DNA of 64,000 bases from assembly GCF_026914265.1 (NCBI RefSeq), contig NC_069125.1, forward strand, positions 1,673,556 to 1,737,555. Reading direction: 5' to 3'. Position 1 is the first letter of the stretch, and every line of letters begins with the position of its first letter. The notes beneath the pieces are model-generated. The model saw only the letters and a list, made by a program, of their open reading frames with translations, did no database searches and was not told where the DNA came from. Shown piece after piece: positions 46,901 to 57,142 of the stretch. A program made the position numbers and the translations under genes. The stretch is from Mya arenaria. Its lineage: Eukaryota; Mollusca; Bivalvia; Myida; Myidae.

Positions 46901-49900
46901 TGGTTTATCAGTACACCCGACAAATTACATACGTTAATCAAGCCTTTTACGTTTTTTCTGTTACTAACTAGTTAATATTTTAAGTATTGTTTAAAGGATT
47001 ATTGAGTAAATGAAGTTAGCTTAAGCTCGTATATTTACATTCGCATAGACCTTCTCTAAAGATAAAACTTGACGTTCATATTGTAAAACCCGCAATGGAT
47101 TATGACTTAATTGTTTATTTATATTGTGCTCGATTAGATGGCACAACGTTATCTAATCAATGATAAACAACGTTACATATTTCAGCCATTCTTTAATACA
47201 AACATGTGTTGTCTGTTACATTTCTTTTAGAACAAATACTCAATTGCAGAAAACACTGTTAATTTATTATCGTAATGATTTTTTTTATCTGTAATGTAAA
47301 TATAAGAATTGATCCCATTGTTCTTGCGTTTATGCTGTAAGGCAAGCAAGCTAAATGTCAAAACTGTTTGAAATACCGTATTTTCTCGACTATAAGGCGA
47401 TCCGCTTATAAGATGACCCCCTAACTTTGCCCATCAAATCTGGTGTTTTTGTCTCGACTCGTTTATAAGACGGGGTCAATTTTTAAAGCAAATCCAGCAC
47501 TTTAAATTCTCCAAGTCTGTGATATTGTCCAAGCTAAACAGTCAATTATCAACTAAATTTGTTCATTTGCTTGGGATTATTGATTTTTATTTTCCGATGG
47601 TATGGTATGTTTGAACCAGCCTAGACGCAATCTGGGGAGTTATGTGGGTTCATACGGTATTTGATTGACCTATTTAAATACAAATCATTGCAGTGCATCT
47701 TTGATCTTTACACAGCTTGTGCTGTGACGTCACAAATTGTACTGTTTGATCTGCAGCCGACTTAAATTTTGAGAAATAAATAACCATTGATGAATGCGGA
47801 TAAATTAATGTCACGATTAATGAAATGTGTATTGAAATCTGCCAGTTACATGTATGTGCGTGATATATGCAAAGCCTTATAGTAAGGAAAAAGTAAGTTT
47901 TAGTTACGACATAGAAAAAAACAATGCATTTTTTTAATGTTTTTTGTCAAAATATTTTAATTTTAAAGGTGGCTAAATATGTGAAAAACAACGTGTTTGG
48001 ACCGATAACAATCGTTATATCGGGTGTTCATCGTAGCGAAACAAAGCAGATGGTCGTCTTAATCCGATGGGTGTGATCGTGTCACTTTTATTGGGGTGTC
48101 ATCAACAGACAATAAATTAGTCAGTTGAATACCTTATGTTGAATATTCCTGATTATGACTCTATTCTTTATGAAAATCTTATAGACTCGCCTATAAAACG
48201 GCCCCCTACTTTAAGGTAAAAAATCGGGACCAAATTTCCCCGTCTTATAGTCGGAAAAATACGGTAGTGAAATGTCATTTTTATTTCACCGATTTATCTC
48301 TAAAAATTTAACCACCAGAAAGCATGTGATAAATACAAGTATATTAACCATAACTTTAAAACCAAGGAATGCTTTTACTAACCATCTGACAGGGTACCCT
48401 TGACAATTATCTGGAGTGGTTTAGAGTGGACCACGTTTCTGCTATCTTCGAGGATACACAGGTAAATGCCATTGACACGAGGCTGGGCGTTTGGAATCAG
48501 TAGAGACTGGGTTCTCTTGTCAATGCGATGTTGTTGGAATATGGTACTATTATCTGGATCTGAAGACAGACATTTGATTAAAGAGTTTTCATCTTTATAG
48601 CTGCACTCTCACAAATAAACAGTTTTGACCCTTTTTTTTTTATCTCAGGCCACACCAAATTGATAACTTGTTCATCGGATTTTTTCCAAAAAATAATGGG
48701 GCGAGCGAGCGAAATAGTAATAAAAATATTTGTTTTGCATTTAGCAAAAAAGAGGAGCGAGCGAAGAGCGAACAAATATATATATATAGTGATTTAACTC
48801 ACTTTTGCTCACATTTTATTCACTTATAAACTAAACAATGATATTGTAAACAGAACAAGGATAACATCCAGTGAAAGAATGATAACACTAAAAGATAATT
48901 CTATACAAATATTAGTTTTTAGATCAAACAAATGTATTTCTTTAAATTATTTCATAAATGAGAGAACTCAAAACCAGTTTTCCAAACCTTTTTGAGAAGT
49001 TTTTTTTTTCAAAATACCCTATGCATGGCTAAGTGAAAGCCTGGACACAAGCGTCAATGGTCACAGCCACCTGCCTGCCCAATGGAATATCCAAATCTAT
49101 TAACTAGGTTTTCCTCTTTTCCTTATATAAACTACAGCTATCACTCTTGCTTTGACTACACGATTGGTGGTGTTAGTAGTTTATACTCCGGGTCTCGGCG
49201 TGAGCACATTGAAGGGTCCCAGAGTGACAGTTCAACCACTGCACTGCACACCTATCCTGGGCAGAACCAGTACTAGGTGCCTTCATGCATGATTGAGCCG
49301 GTGCTTTGATAATTGTTACGATCGAAAAACGCGGGGGGGGGGGAAGGCTATATTCTACTATACAAATAAGCGCTCGTAAAAAATAACTATTTTTTTTAGA
49401 TGGTGCGAGCGCAAGTGACAAAAAAATAAAAAAAGATTTTTTTTGCTTTTCTGAAGAAATAGGTGCGGGAAATCCGATGAACAAGTTATTAATTTGGTGT
49501 GGCCTCAGAATCAGGTCATTTTGGCATCAGTGCCTTCAATTCAGTCATATGAGATAAACAAAATAGAACAGTCATCGAAATTATACTTTTGGATGGGTAA
49601 GCCATAATTCTTGTTCTTTTGCTTGGCAAAATTGCAATTAAAAAGCTATATTGTGCCCCTTTTAAAGAATTTTGACAAAGATTTTACTTGCAAAACCCTA
49701 ACCTTTCCTTTCCCACTTCAAAGAGAATGGTGTTGATATTTGCTCTGTAGAACAGTTTGCCTGAATTCTCTCCCCTGGCCAGACGATCACATTCCCTGCT
49801 GGTCTTATCTCCAACTCAACGCCAAGACGCTGCCCATCTGCTGGTAACATAATCATTTAAAGCGTTATTTCATCATCAATAAATGTTGCTTGAAAATTAT

Positions 49901-52678
49901 TTGCTGCATATAATGAGCCCACTGGAGCTCCATATTTCAGGCACTTTGATCAAACATGTTGCAGGACACGTTATGCTGCATATCGACAATATATTGCATA
50001 TCATATGACAGTTATGATATGGCTGAGCCATTATTGAAAGATAAAACTCTCTAGGAATTGATAACCATAATATCAAATTATGAAATCTGGCTGTGCCAAA
50101 TGGGTAGATTTGTTCACCTGAGAGGAAGATTTTACAGAATTCCTCAATTTCTTTAGTTTTTGGTTCTTTTTGGTTTGTATTAGGTACACTTTATATGGTA
50201 TTTTGTTGTTATTTATCTCCTAACATAACATTTTCGGTAATAATTGATGGAAAACACTAACTTTAATCTTGTTTCTTATTTTACATTCAGTCATAAAATA
50301 AATAATTGATGTACAATAAATCAGTACATAGAAGTATATTCATTATCAATAAATAAACCTCAATTAATCTTCACATTCACCTTGATCGTGTTTACTAGAT
50401 GGTATATTCATTAAAATAGAAGAATATTCATAAAAAAAAATATGTGTCATTTTTGGGGTACATGTAGCAAAAGTGTACTTGTCTAGAGTTACCTTTTTTT
50501 CGTGTCATATCATTTTTCTCCTGAAAAGCATCTAAACCAAAGAAACAATAAAAGACCGCTTAGCATTTTAAACAATCACAGGGCTTTTTCTGCCCATTTT
50601 GGGAAAAAGACCCTAGACATTTTGGGAAATTTTGCGTCGTGAAAATGCGGAAATTGGGAAATTTTACAGTGAAAAGAAAAAGCTGTCTAGTCTCCTGTGA
50701 ATGAGGAAATTATTTAATATTAGTTTATTTTCCCTTTAAAAGACCCACAATGGCTGAAATATCAATCCTTGGGGTGTTAATATCTATTGCAATAAATCAT
50801 GACAGATAATATTTCATATCTCTGAATGTGATGAAAATCAATGATTTCTGAGTTCAATTACCAAAAAAACATCACATCACATAATTTAAAAAAAAAAAAA
50901 AAATAATAATAATAATTTCTTTTTTTTTTGGATTGGGATATTTTCTGAAGATTGGGAAAAATATCTTATATTTTGCTTTGGGAATGGGTCTGATAGTCGG
51001 ACCCGTGGGTACTATAGAAAAAGCCCTGAATCAGACCAGCAAAACTCTGTGTCTGATGAGATAAGCAAGAAATATTTATTTCTTGTTCAGAAGTTATTCG
51101 TTTTTATCCTTTAATCGTAAGTTGTATACATTTCTAACAGCGATTTATTTGTATAATTATTATGTGTGTGTATATGGCACATAAATATTGTCTTGGCTTG
51201 TTAATAGTAAACATTGAATCATTGATATATTACCACTGTATTTCATCATAAAACGGCTGACATTTTACAACATTCTGGACCGTGACATCTGATGTCATGC
51301 ACAAATCGATTCATGATTCACTTGGTTATAAAGCAATACATTTTTTGAAAGTGAATGAATAATAAAAGTATAACAAAACCTTCATTTTTGTTTAGTTTTC
51401 ATTTTTTTGTCATCCTTTACATCAAACCCAAAATATTTCCAAAATTTAGAAGAATAGGATGCTGGGTCATTTCTATATAGCGTTGAATTTGATGTTTTTG
51501 TTGACGCGGGATGCCATGTTGACAGTGAACTGCAGACGAAAATAAACGATAGCTGCACATAAGTTTCGCATTTCATTTTATTAAATTGTAGATCTTCTCT
51601 TTATAATTTCTTTAATGTCCTTTGACTTTTAATTTCTTATTTCTATATTTGTATTCTTTTTAAAACATTATATTCCTTTAAAACCTTGACAAGAAGCATT
51701 CTCTATTCCAACACCGCACATTAACGCGAATTAACTTCCGGTTGCATCAGTGTAACGTATTTCGGACATTTTGGTTAACAATGCATTATAATTTGCTGGA
51801 ATTGAATTATCTCATTTTGTTTTATTCTTTTATTAACTTTTGCACTTGAATCGCGATCTAGCGATCTCGGCACTGGCAGGTATTTGTGTCGAATAATTCG
51901 CTTTGACTCGCGATTTCTTGGGTACTCGAGTACTCGTTACAGCCCTAAAAACAATGCAAGAAGGCCTTCAACCATGCAAAAATGCAATTTCAAGGCAATT
52001 GTTTTTAAAAATGCACCAGATATTCTTGAGACAGCGATCAAGACATAAGAGGGTCTCAAAAGTAAAGATTTTACCTACTGCTGGTAAAGTTCACATGTAC
52101 ATATTTTATCATATGACCCAAAATCTGGTATCTTAATTTTTTTAAATCTTAATTTTAGCCTTATTTTGAACACTTTCAAAGTTATTTTTTTTTTCCTTTA
52201 CTTTTGTAGATGAAAATGTCATTTATCTTAAATGTGTCAATAAAGTGCAAAGTTTAGACATCATGGGATAATTTACAGATTGAACAATGTGTACATTTTC
52301 ACATTAATTTTTAATTTTCTTTGCAGCACCATACATAGAAAACTTTCACACATGTTAGTTATTTACATATAGAATTGCTTTGCAGTCAAAAAACAACAAC
52401 AACACAATGAAGCCTCAAATATATTATTATATAAAGAGTCATGATTTCGCATTTACCATTTGAGATAAATATCAAAACTTTTTTTTAGATGTTAAATCTT
52501 GGACCTGTCGAGAAGTTTTGTTTATTTCATGCAAGGATTTACGCGAATATCTCAATATGCACTTACCACATTGTAATAAAAGCAATCTATTTGCAAAATA
52601 AAATAAGGAAACAAGTCGGCTGAGCCGTATTGTGCCCATAATTAAAGTAAAATCACGATTCTTTCTCTCTTCTGACAT
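40952..52678 (-). CDS. Single-pass receptor: Ig domain, two LDL-receptor class A domains, PPxY tail
   Basis: Six exons on the minus strand: 52567-52678, 49703-49837, 48383-48559, 46674-46823, 43825-43944, 40952-42153. All internal junctions are phase 1; total 1896 nt, 631 aa. Exon 1 carries a hydrophobic leader (LVSLFYFANRLLLLQC); a second ATG (MGTIRL) is the better leader start. Exons 2-3 form an Ig domain (ANC ... LKW, then NGIYLC). Exons 4 and 5 each encode one LDLa module ending CDGVPDCINGADERECP and CGDMSDEQNCP. Exon 6 has an acidic stalk, a membrane helix (about 264-286) and a roughly 345-residue tail with PPPY and PPPEY, candidate NEDD4-family WW ligands, and three DGQIV-type repeats. 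LDLa + TM + PPxY recalls LDLRAD3, but that has no Ig domain. Substrate unknown. Exon 1 is the least certain part. Confidence 0.8.
42154..43824. other. Ig-LDLa intron 5
   Basis: No defined mobile element was recognised. It holds two TGAAGGCAGAAGG words (near 42415 and 42452) and two related blocks with GGTGTGTAAAGG- and GAATTCACTG-type words near 42785 and 43650, which may be decayed repeats. Confidence 0.4.
44282..45258. mobile_element. Tc1/mariner-like MITE with CCTCGGAG subterminal repeats
   Basis: TACACTCAACGAGTTTGACC at 44282 and GGTCTAACTCGTTGAGTGTA ending 45258 are inverted over about 28 bp; ends CACT...AGTG with flanking TA suggest TA target duplication. CCTCGGAG or its complement recurs near both ends (44357-44430 and 45175-45225). 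No transposase frame remains. It lies in Ig-LDLa intron 4. Confidence 0.75.
45458..45842. mobile_element. Foldback MITE with ~85-bp inverted arms
   Basis: The left arm has GGTTCTCAAAAAGTTTC, then AAAGTAACCGACCAGCTTCT. The right arm has AGAAGCTGGTCGGTTACTTT, then GAAACTTATTGAGAACTC. The centre holds an extra GGTTCTTTTTGAGAACACTGG copy (about 45606-45627), so a second end may be nested. Confidence 0.75.
46140..46445 (+). repeat. Degenerate ~27-bp minisatellite
   Basis: Repeated CATAACTCTTCCATTCAAA and CATAACTCTTCCACTCAAAC units with AAGGGCCATAAC variants, about ten or eleven copies, lie just 230 bp downstream (in minus sense within intron 4) of the first LDLa exon. Confidence 0.8.
47375..48265. 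mobile_element. hAT-like non-autonomous element
   Basis: ACCGTATTTTCTCGACTATA at 47375 and TATAGTCGGAAAAATACGGT ending 48265 are inverted. The 8-bp flanks TTTGAAAT (47367-47374) and AGTGAAAT (48266-48273) match at six positions, consistent with an old 8-bp target duplication. Subterminal CTTATAAGA-type words occur on both sides. No ORF. It lies in Ig-LDLa intron 3. Confidence 0.75.
48646..49507. mobile_element. Non-autonomous DNA element with GGCCACACCAAATT termini
   Basis: CTCAGGCCACACCAAATTGA at 48646 and AATTTGGTGTGGCCTCAG ending near 49507 are inverted, extending through AACTTGTTCATCGGAT. Subterminal GAGCGAGCG/GCGCTCG words lie on both sides. It is inserted next to a TIR fragment of the AGCTGCACTCTCACAGA MITE (48595-48640) and contains a SINE-body remnant near 49255-49280. 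It lies in Ig-LDLa intron 2. Confidence 0.75.
50579..51028. mobile_element. TIR element, CAGGGCTTTTTCT ends
   Basis: CAGGGCTTTTTCT at 50579 and AGAAAAAGCCCTG ending 51028 are inverted, with AATCA flanking both sides (50574-50578 and 51029-51033). The ends look hAT-like but only 5 bp of the flank is duplicated, so the superfamily is open. It lies in Ig-LDLa intron 1. Confidence 0.7.
51029..52566. other. Rest of Ig-LDLa intron 1
   Basis: AT-rich. An open frame at 51382-51576 (minus) with a leader-like start was considered and rejected as exon 1. No other exon was recognised. Confidence 0.4.
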
Positions 52679-53297
52679 TTGTTGGTCTCCATTTTTAGAC
52701 TGGTTTATTATATGAACGACATGAAAACAACAAAAATTCAGGGCAGTTACTCCCCTTTACATGTCGACGGGCTTTAAATTTTGGAAGCAATGCGCATGAG
52801 GTCAAGACAGTAGTGAGTACAGAATCCAAACACTTGATTAGGTGTTTCACATTTTGTGAAATAAAATTGGTGTTGTTGATGATGATTTTTGTTATTGTTA
52901 TTGTTTGTTGGTTTTTTGTTTTGTTTTTTTTCCGAAAAATATAAATATAATCAAAGATATATAGAAACCATGGACTTGGAGGGAAAAAAATGTTATTCTG
53001 GATCACGCAACTGACACTGTTAACAATTGAAACAACTTGACAAAAAATTATGTACACACTGTCAATTTAAATACAAAATGTATTATTGCTGTGGAATACA
53101 TTTAACTTAAATGCCCTTACTACGATATACTATATATCTTAGTAAGGGCATCTGAGTAAAATGTATTGCAAAACAAAAACATATTTACGACTTAAACAAC
53201 ACAAAACTTATAGTTATGACTATTAAAGAATATTCAAGAGTGGTTAAATTTGAAAACATTTCAGTCGTACAATAATTAGTATTCATTTATAATGGTG
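52679..53297. other. Upstream flank of the Ig-LDLa gene
   Basis: Presumed promoter side of the receptor gene, though no core element is clear. A hairpin at 53109-53151 (ATGCCCTTACTA ... TAGTAAGGGCAT) is a small palindrome, probably a MITE remnant. Confidence 0.4.
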
Positions 53298-53919
53298 TGT
53301 AACGTACGTGCGAGGCCAACACGGCCAACAGATCCCTTCAGAGAAAAGCATGCTCAACACTGAAGGGGTCGACTGGTCTTTATATATACATATATTCTCC
53401 ATTCACACGGAGACCTGGATACGCTAATTTGTATATAATCAAGTGCATCAAGTACACCAGCGTACTACAAACGCACTTCCGCATACAGCGGAACGTTACA
53501 GGGAGGTGAAACAATATCACTAAAAGAGAAAAAAAAACATAAGTACACTTTATACACACTATTTATTTTTCTTTAATATCTTAATGTACTTTCGAGACAA
53601 AAAAATCTCTCAATCTTTCAATTATACATATAACTTTATCAAAGCTTTGTGTTATGATGTGTACCCTGTCAGTCTTATGATAGGCCATTGTAACGTGCGA
53701 GACCAACAAACACCATCAGATCTCTTCAGAGAAAAGCATGCTAGACCCTGAAGGAGTCCACTGGTCTTTTTATACACTAAATTCTCTATTCAAACAGAGC
53801 CCGGGCTTTGCTAATTTGCATATTACCAACCAAGTTAACATACGTGCTATGGACGTACTTCCGTTTACAACGGAATGCTACTATGAACGCACATCCGCCG
53901 CCTACAGCGGACCGTTACA
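53298..53919 (+). mobile_element. TRIM-like pair of short LTRs
   Basis: Two direct repeats, 53298-53500 and 53689-53919, are roughly 70% alike. Each begins TGTAACG and ends CGTTACA and contains CTTCAGAGAAAAGCATGCT, CTGGTCTTT plus a TATA-like run, and GCTAATTTG. The spacer of about 190 bp has no ORF. TG...CA termini and the internal TATA-like motif fit LTRs; the pair could be a terminal-repeat retrotransposon in miniature or two separate solo LTRs. Confidence 0.6.
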
Positions 53920-54118
53920 CTATGATTAAAACTCAATACTATCGGAACATTTTGTTTTCCTTTTAAATAAGAACATATTGTTGTTAAATTCTAGAATATG
54001 TACATCAAACCGAAATTATTTGTTTCCAGACCCTATTAGATATTTAAATCAACATAGTGTTCGGTATGTGTGTATAATAATTATGTACGTGATACTACAG
54101 GTTATATTTTACGGCGCA

Positions 54119-56413
54119 GTATGAAATGCATACAACAAAGAAATAGAGTAATGCATACAACATAGGCAAAGAAGGGTTTTCACATTTGCATACAACATAC
54201 ACAAAGAAGGATGTTGAGAAACGCATACAATATAGAATATGAACAAAAATATTGACATTGAAATATAATTGTTTAAATCAATAAATTAGTATGTTTATGA
54301 GATTAGTCAAGTGAAAAATAGCTTATTCACTTTATTTTTGAATTTTGCTTTTAAAACTAAAACATAATTGATTTGTTTTTCAAACTTCTTGTTTTGTTTG
54401 AATAGGGAAAAGAACCTTATATGAAATCATTAAAATTGGTTTAATAGCTTGAAGGAAACAAAAAGTTTATGAAAACTTTGCAATTGGATGAAATAAAGAT
54501 TGTATTCATTGTGTATACTATATAAGCACATTTATGAAACAGAAACATATCATGTCACACTGCATGATTACAATACATCAGATATAAAATAAATAGATAT
54601 AAATAATTTCTCATAAGTATAGTAAAGCACTTGGTACTTGATAAAAGACATACATGTATTTTCAAGAATTATTGTAAATTATATGTAACAATTATAAATT
54701 GTATCCAAAATGAACAACACATTTGCATAAATATATTATATAAAAAATGATGAATACAACAGAGAAGCATGTGGGATGTAAAGAGTTTACACATGATAAA
54801 TGTACATTTATTTGTTTACTATACTGAGTAATTTTTTACTTAAATATTGCATGAAAAACATAGAAATTCTTTAGTGGTTGTTGAATTATCTGAAGGTGTG
54901 TTAACACAATATTTGTTGGTCTTGACGGGTGTGGTGAATTTGACATGCAGGCGAAATTGTTGGGTCCATTTTAAAATTATATTTCCACCGTTCTTCATCC
55001 TCATCGAAAAGTGGGAGACATTATATAGTATTACGTACTAAGTAAATGTTTTCTATATAAAATATGTGCTGCTTCCATATGTTTTAAAGAAAGCTTTTTG
55101 TAAAGTTTTTGTCATTAACAGTCAAATTAAGGTTGACCAGTAAGAAACATTCCTGAAACTGGTTCATTATAATTTCTTATGTTTTCAAGATATACAAAGC
55201 TGTCACATTTTTCTTTTTCTGGTAATGGTTCTATTTAAGGGATTTTATGAATTCAATTTGCCTCAAACTTTAAATAAAAAAAATCTTTTTTTCCTGCTTT
55301 GGAGTCCTTGATGTTTAATGAGTAATTTTGGCGTTAATGCAGAGTAAAAAAAGGCTTTTTTGCTTTCCAGGAATTTTGTGTTTTAGTTTGGCGTTAAACT
55401 TAATGAGTTGTCTAGATTTACAAAATCATCGAATTCAATAAAGATTGAGATCACTTATCCAATAAAATTAAAGGTCACTTGTCCAGTAAAATACCAGTTA
55501 TTGGAGATTACTTATGTGTATTGTCTGCCATAAGGTGTCCAAATGACATAATCATGATTAATTAATGACATAATCATGATTCATTATATATTTTTCATTT
55601 GTCACCTAACACCTATCTTTATGGCATCCCTTAAATGAACGATGTGTGAATAAAGAACAAACAAACGATTGCATAGCACCTGCTATCATGGATAATAGGA
55701 GTATTGTCTCAGAATTCTGGGGAGTTTATAATAAGGAAGTCAATAAATGAAATCAAAGGATTGTCACAAGACAGCATATAGGTCAATAAAGATTAAGATC
55801 AATACACAGAAGCTGAGTAAGATACACAGATCAGAAGAAGATAGAGTCAATAAACGAAATACAAGTTTCTACAGATTCTACACATATGGGAAACACACAA
55901 CTTTACGATTTTGAATCATTCATTTTAAATTGCTCCAGAAAATCGTATATTTGTTATTTCTCAACTCATTTTATTGGAAAGAAAACACTATAACACGATT
56001 TATCCAAGGACTTTGTCTTTACTTTCCCCGATTTCAAAGTCTTCATAAAAGAAATAATAAATTGTTTCTTTATAAATCTAGATTTAAACCATTAAACCAA
56101 TTTTAATGATTTGAAATAAGTTTCTTTTCCCTATTCAAACAAAACAAGAAGTTTAAAAAACAATCAATTAGGTTTTTTTTCTAAAAGCAAAATTAAAAAA
56201 TAAAGTGAATTAACTATTTTTCACTTGACTAAACTCATAAACATAATAATCTGATTTAAACAATAAAATTTCAATGTCAATATTTTTGTTCTTATTCTAT
56301 GTTGTATGCGTTTCTCAACATCCTTCTTTGTGTATGTTGTATGCAAATGTGAAAACCCTTCTTTGCCTATGTTGTATGCGTTACACTATTTCTTTGTTGT
56401 ATGCATTTCATAC
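54119..56413. mobile_element. 2.3-kb non-autonomous element with ~330-bp TIRs
   Basis: GTATGAAATGCATACAACAA at 54119 and TTGTTGTATGCATTTCATAC ending 56413 are exact inverses, and the arms (54119 to about 54455, and about 56085 to 56413) stay alignable throughout. Each arm starts with three or four GCATACAACA(T) units separated by CAAAGAAGG words. The 1.6-kb interior is AT-rich and has no transposase-like frame. It fills most of the space between the Ig-LDLa and MED25 genes. Confidence 0.85.
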
Positions 56414-57142
56414 CAACCCATATTTTACTACACTCCCAGGACAAATGCGATAATTAGAGTTTCTGCACAGCATTCAGAGATGGTAAAATATTGATGTACC
56501 TTATATGACTCTACTTAATATTGTGACGTCACACGCATATTTTTAACATACACGTGTATTCTATATTCTACACATCTTGTTGCATATATAAAATATGTCA
56601 CCTGGCACCAATGTATTGAATTACTTGAAAATCTCTTGCTATACTGTATGCAGAATGCGGTGGGAATAACTTTTCTAAAATAGGGAGATTTTTTATTATT
56701 TTAATAAGAACAAGCGCTGTGCTAGCTTAGATGTTTTGCTGACTATTTTGCGTTCTGGAATTTAAAATTTAGAATCATTTTTGGCGTTTGGCGAGTTGTT
56801 TCTTTATATTGTTTCTGTGTATTTGGTAGGCTGACCGTTACAAAATAGATGTTTACTATCGTAGGACGTAACCTTTTTTCTTTATTGCTATTTAAAAGTA
56901 GTCCTAAAATTGTATAAAAGTGCGCACATTATTTTTATTTTTCCAACATAATGTGAGCAAATTCACATTGTTTACCTATTTAAATAAAACTCATGATTAT
57001 ATTTTTATTTATCACACCATTGATTCTAATTCAAAAAGGTTTTTTTAATTTCTTGCTAGGACTATTTTTTACTCTTTCAATTCCCCGTATGTGTTGCAAG
57101 GCACTTCCGGAAGGAAGAAAAATAAAATAATCAACTGCGAAA

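Noticed and set aside
51382..51576. Leader-like open frame as exon 1 of the Ig-LDLa gene
   Set aside because: It offers no donor in phase 1; the frame at 52567-52678 ends at a strong GTAAGT donor in the required phase.
52695..53057. 120-aa minus-strand open frame upstream of the receptor
   Set aside because: AT-rich, Asn/Ile/Thr-rich composition without domain; more likely flank.
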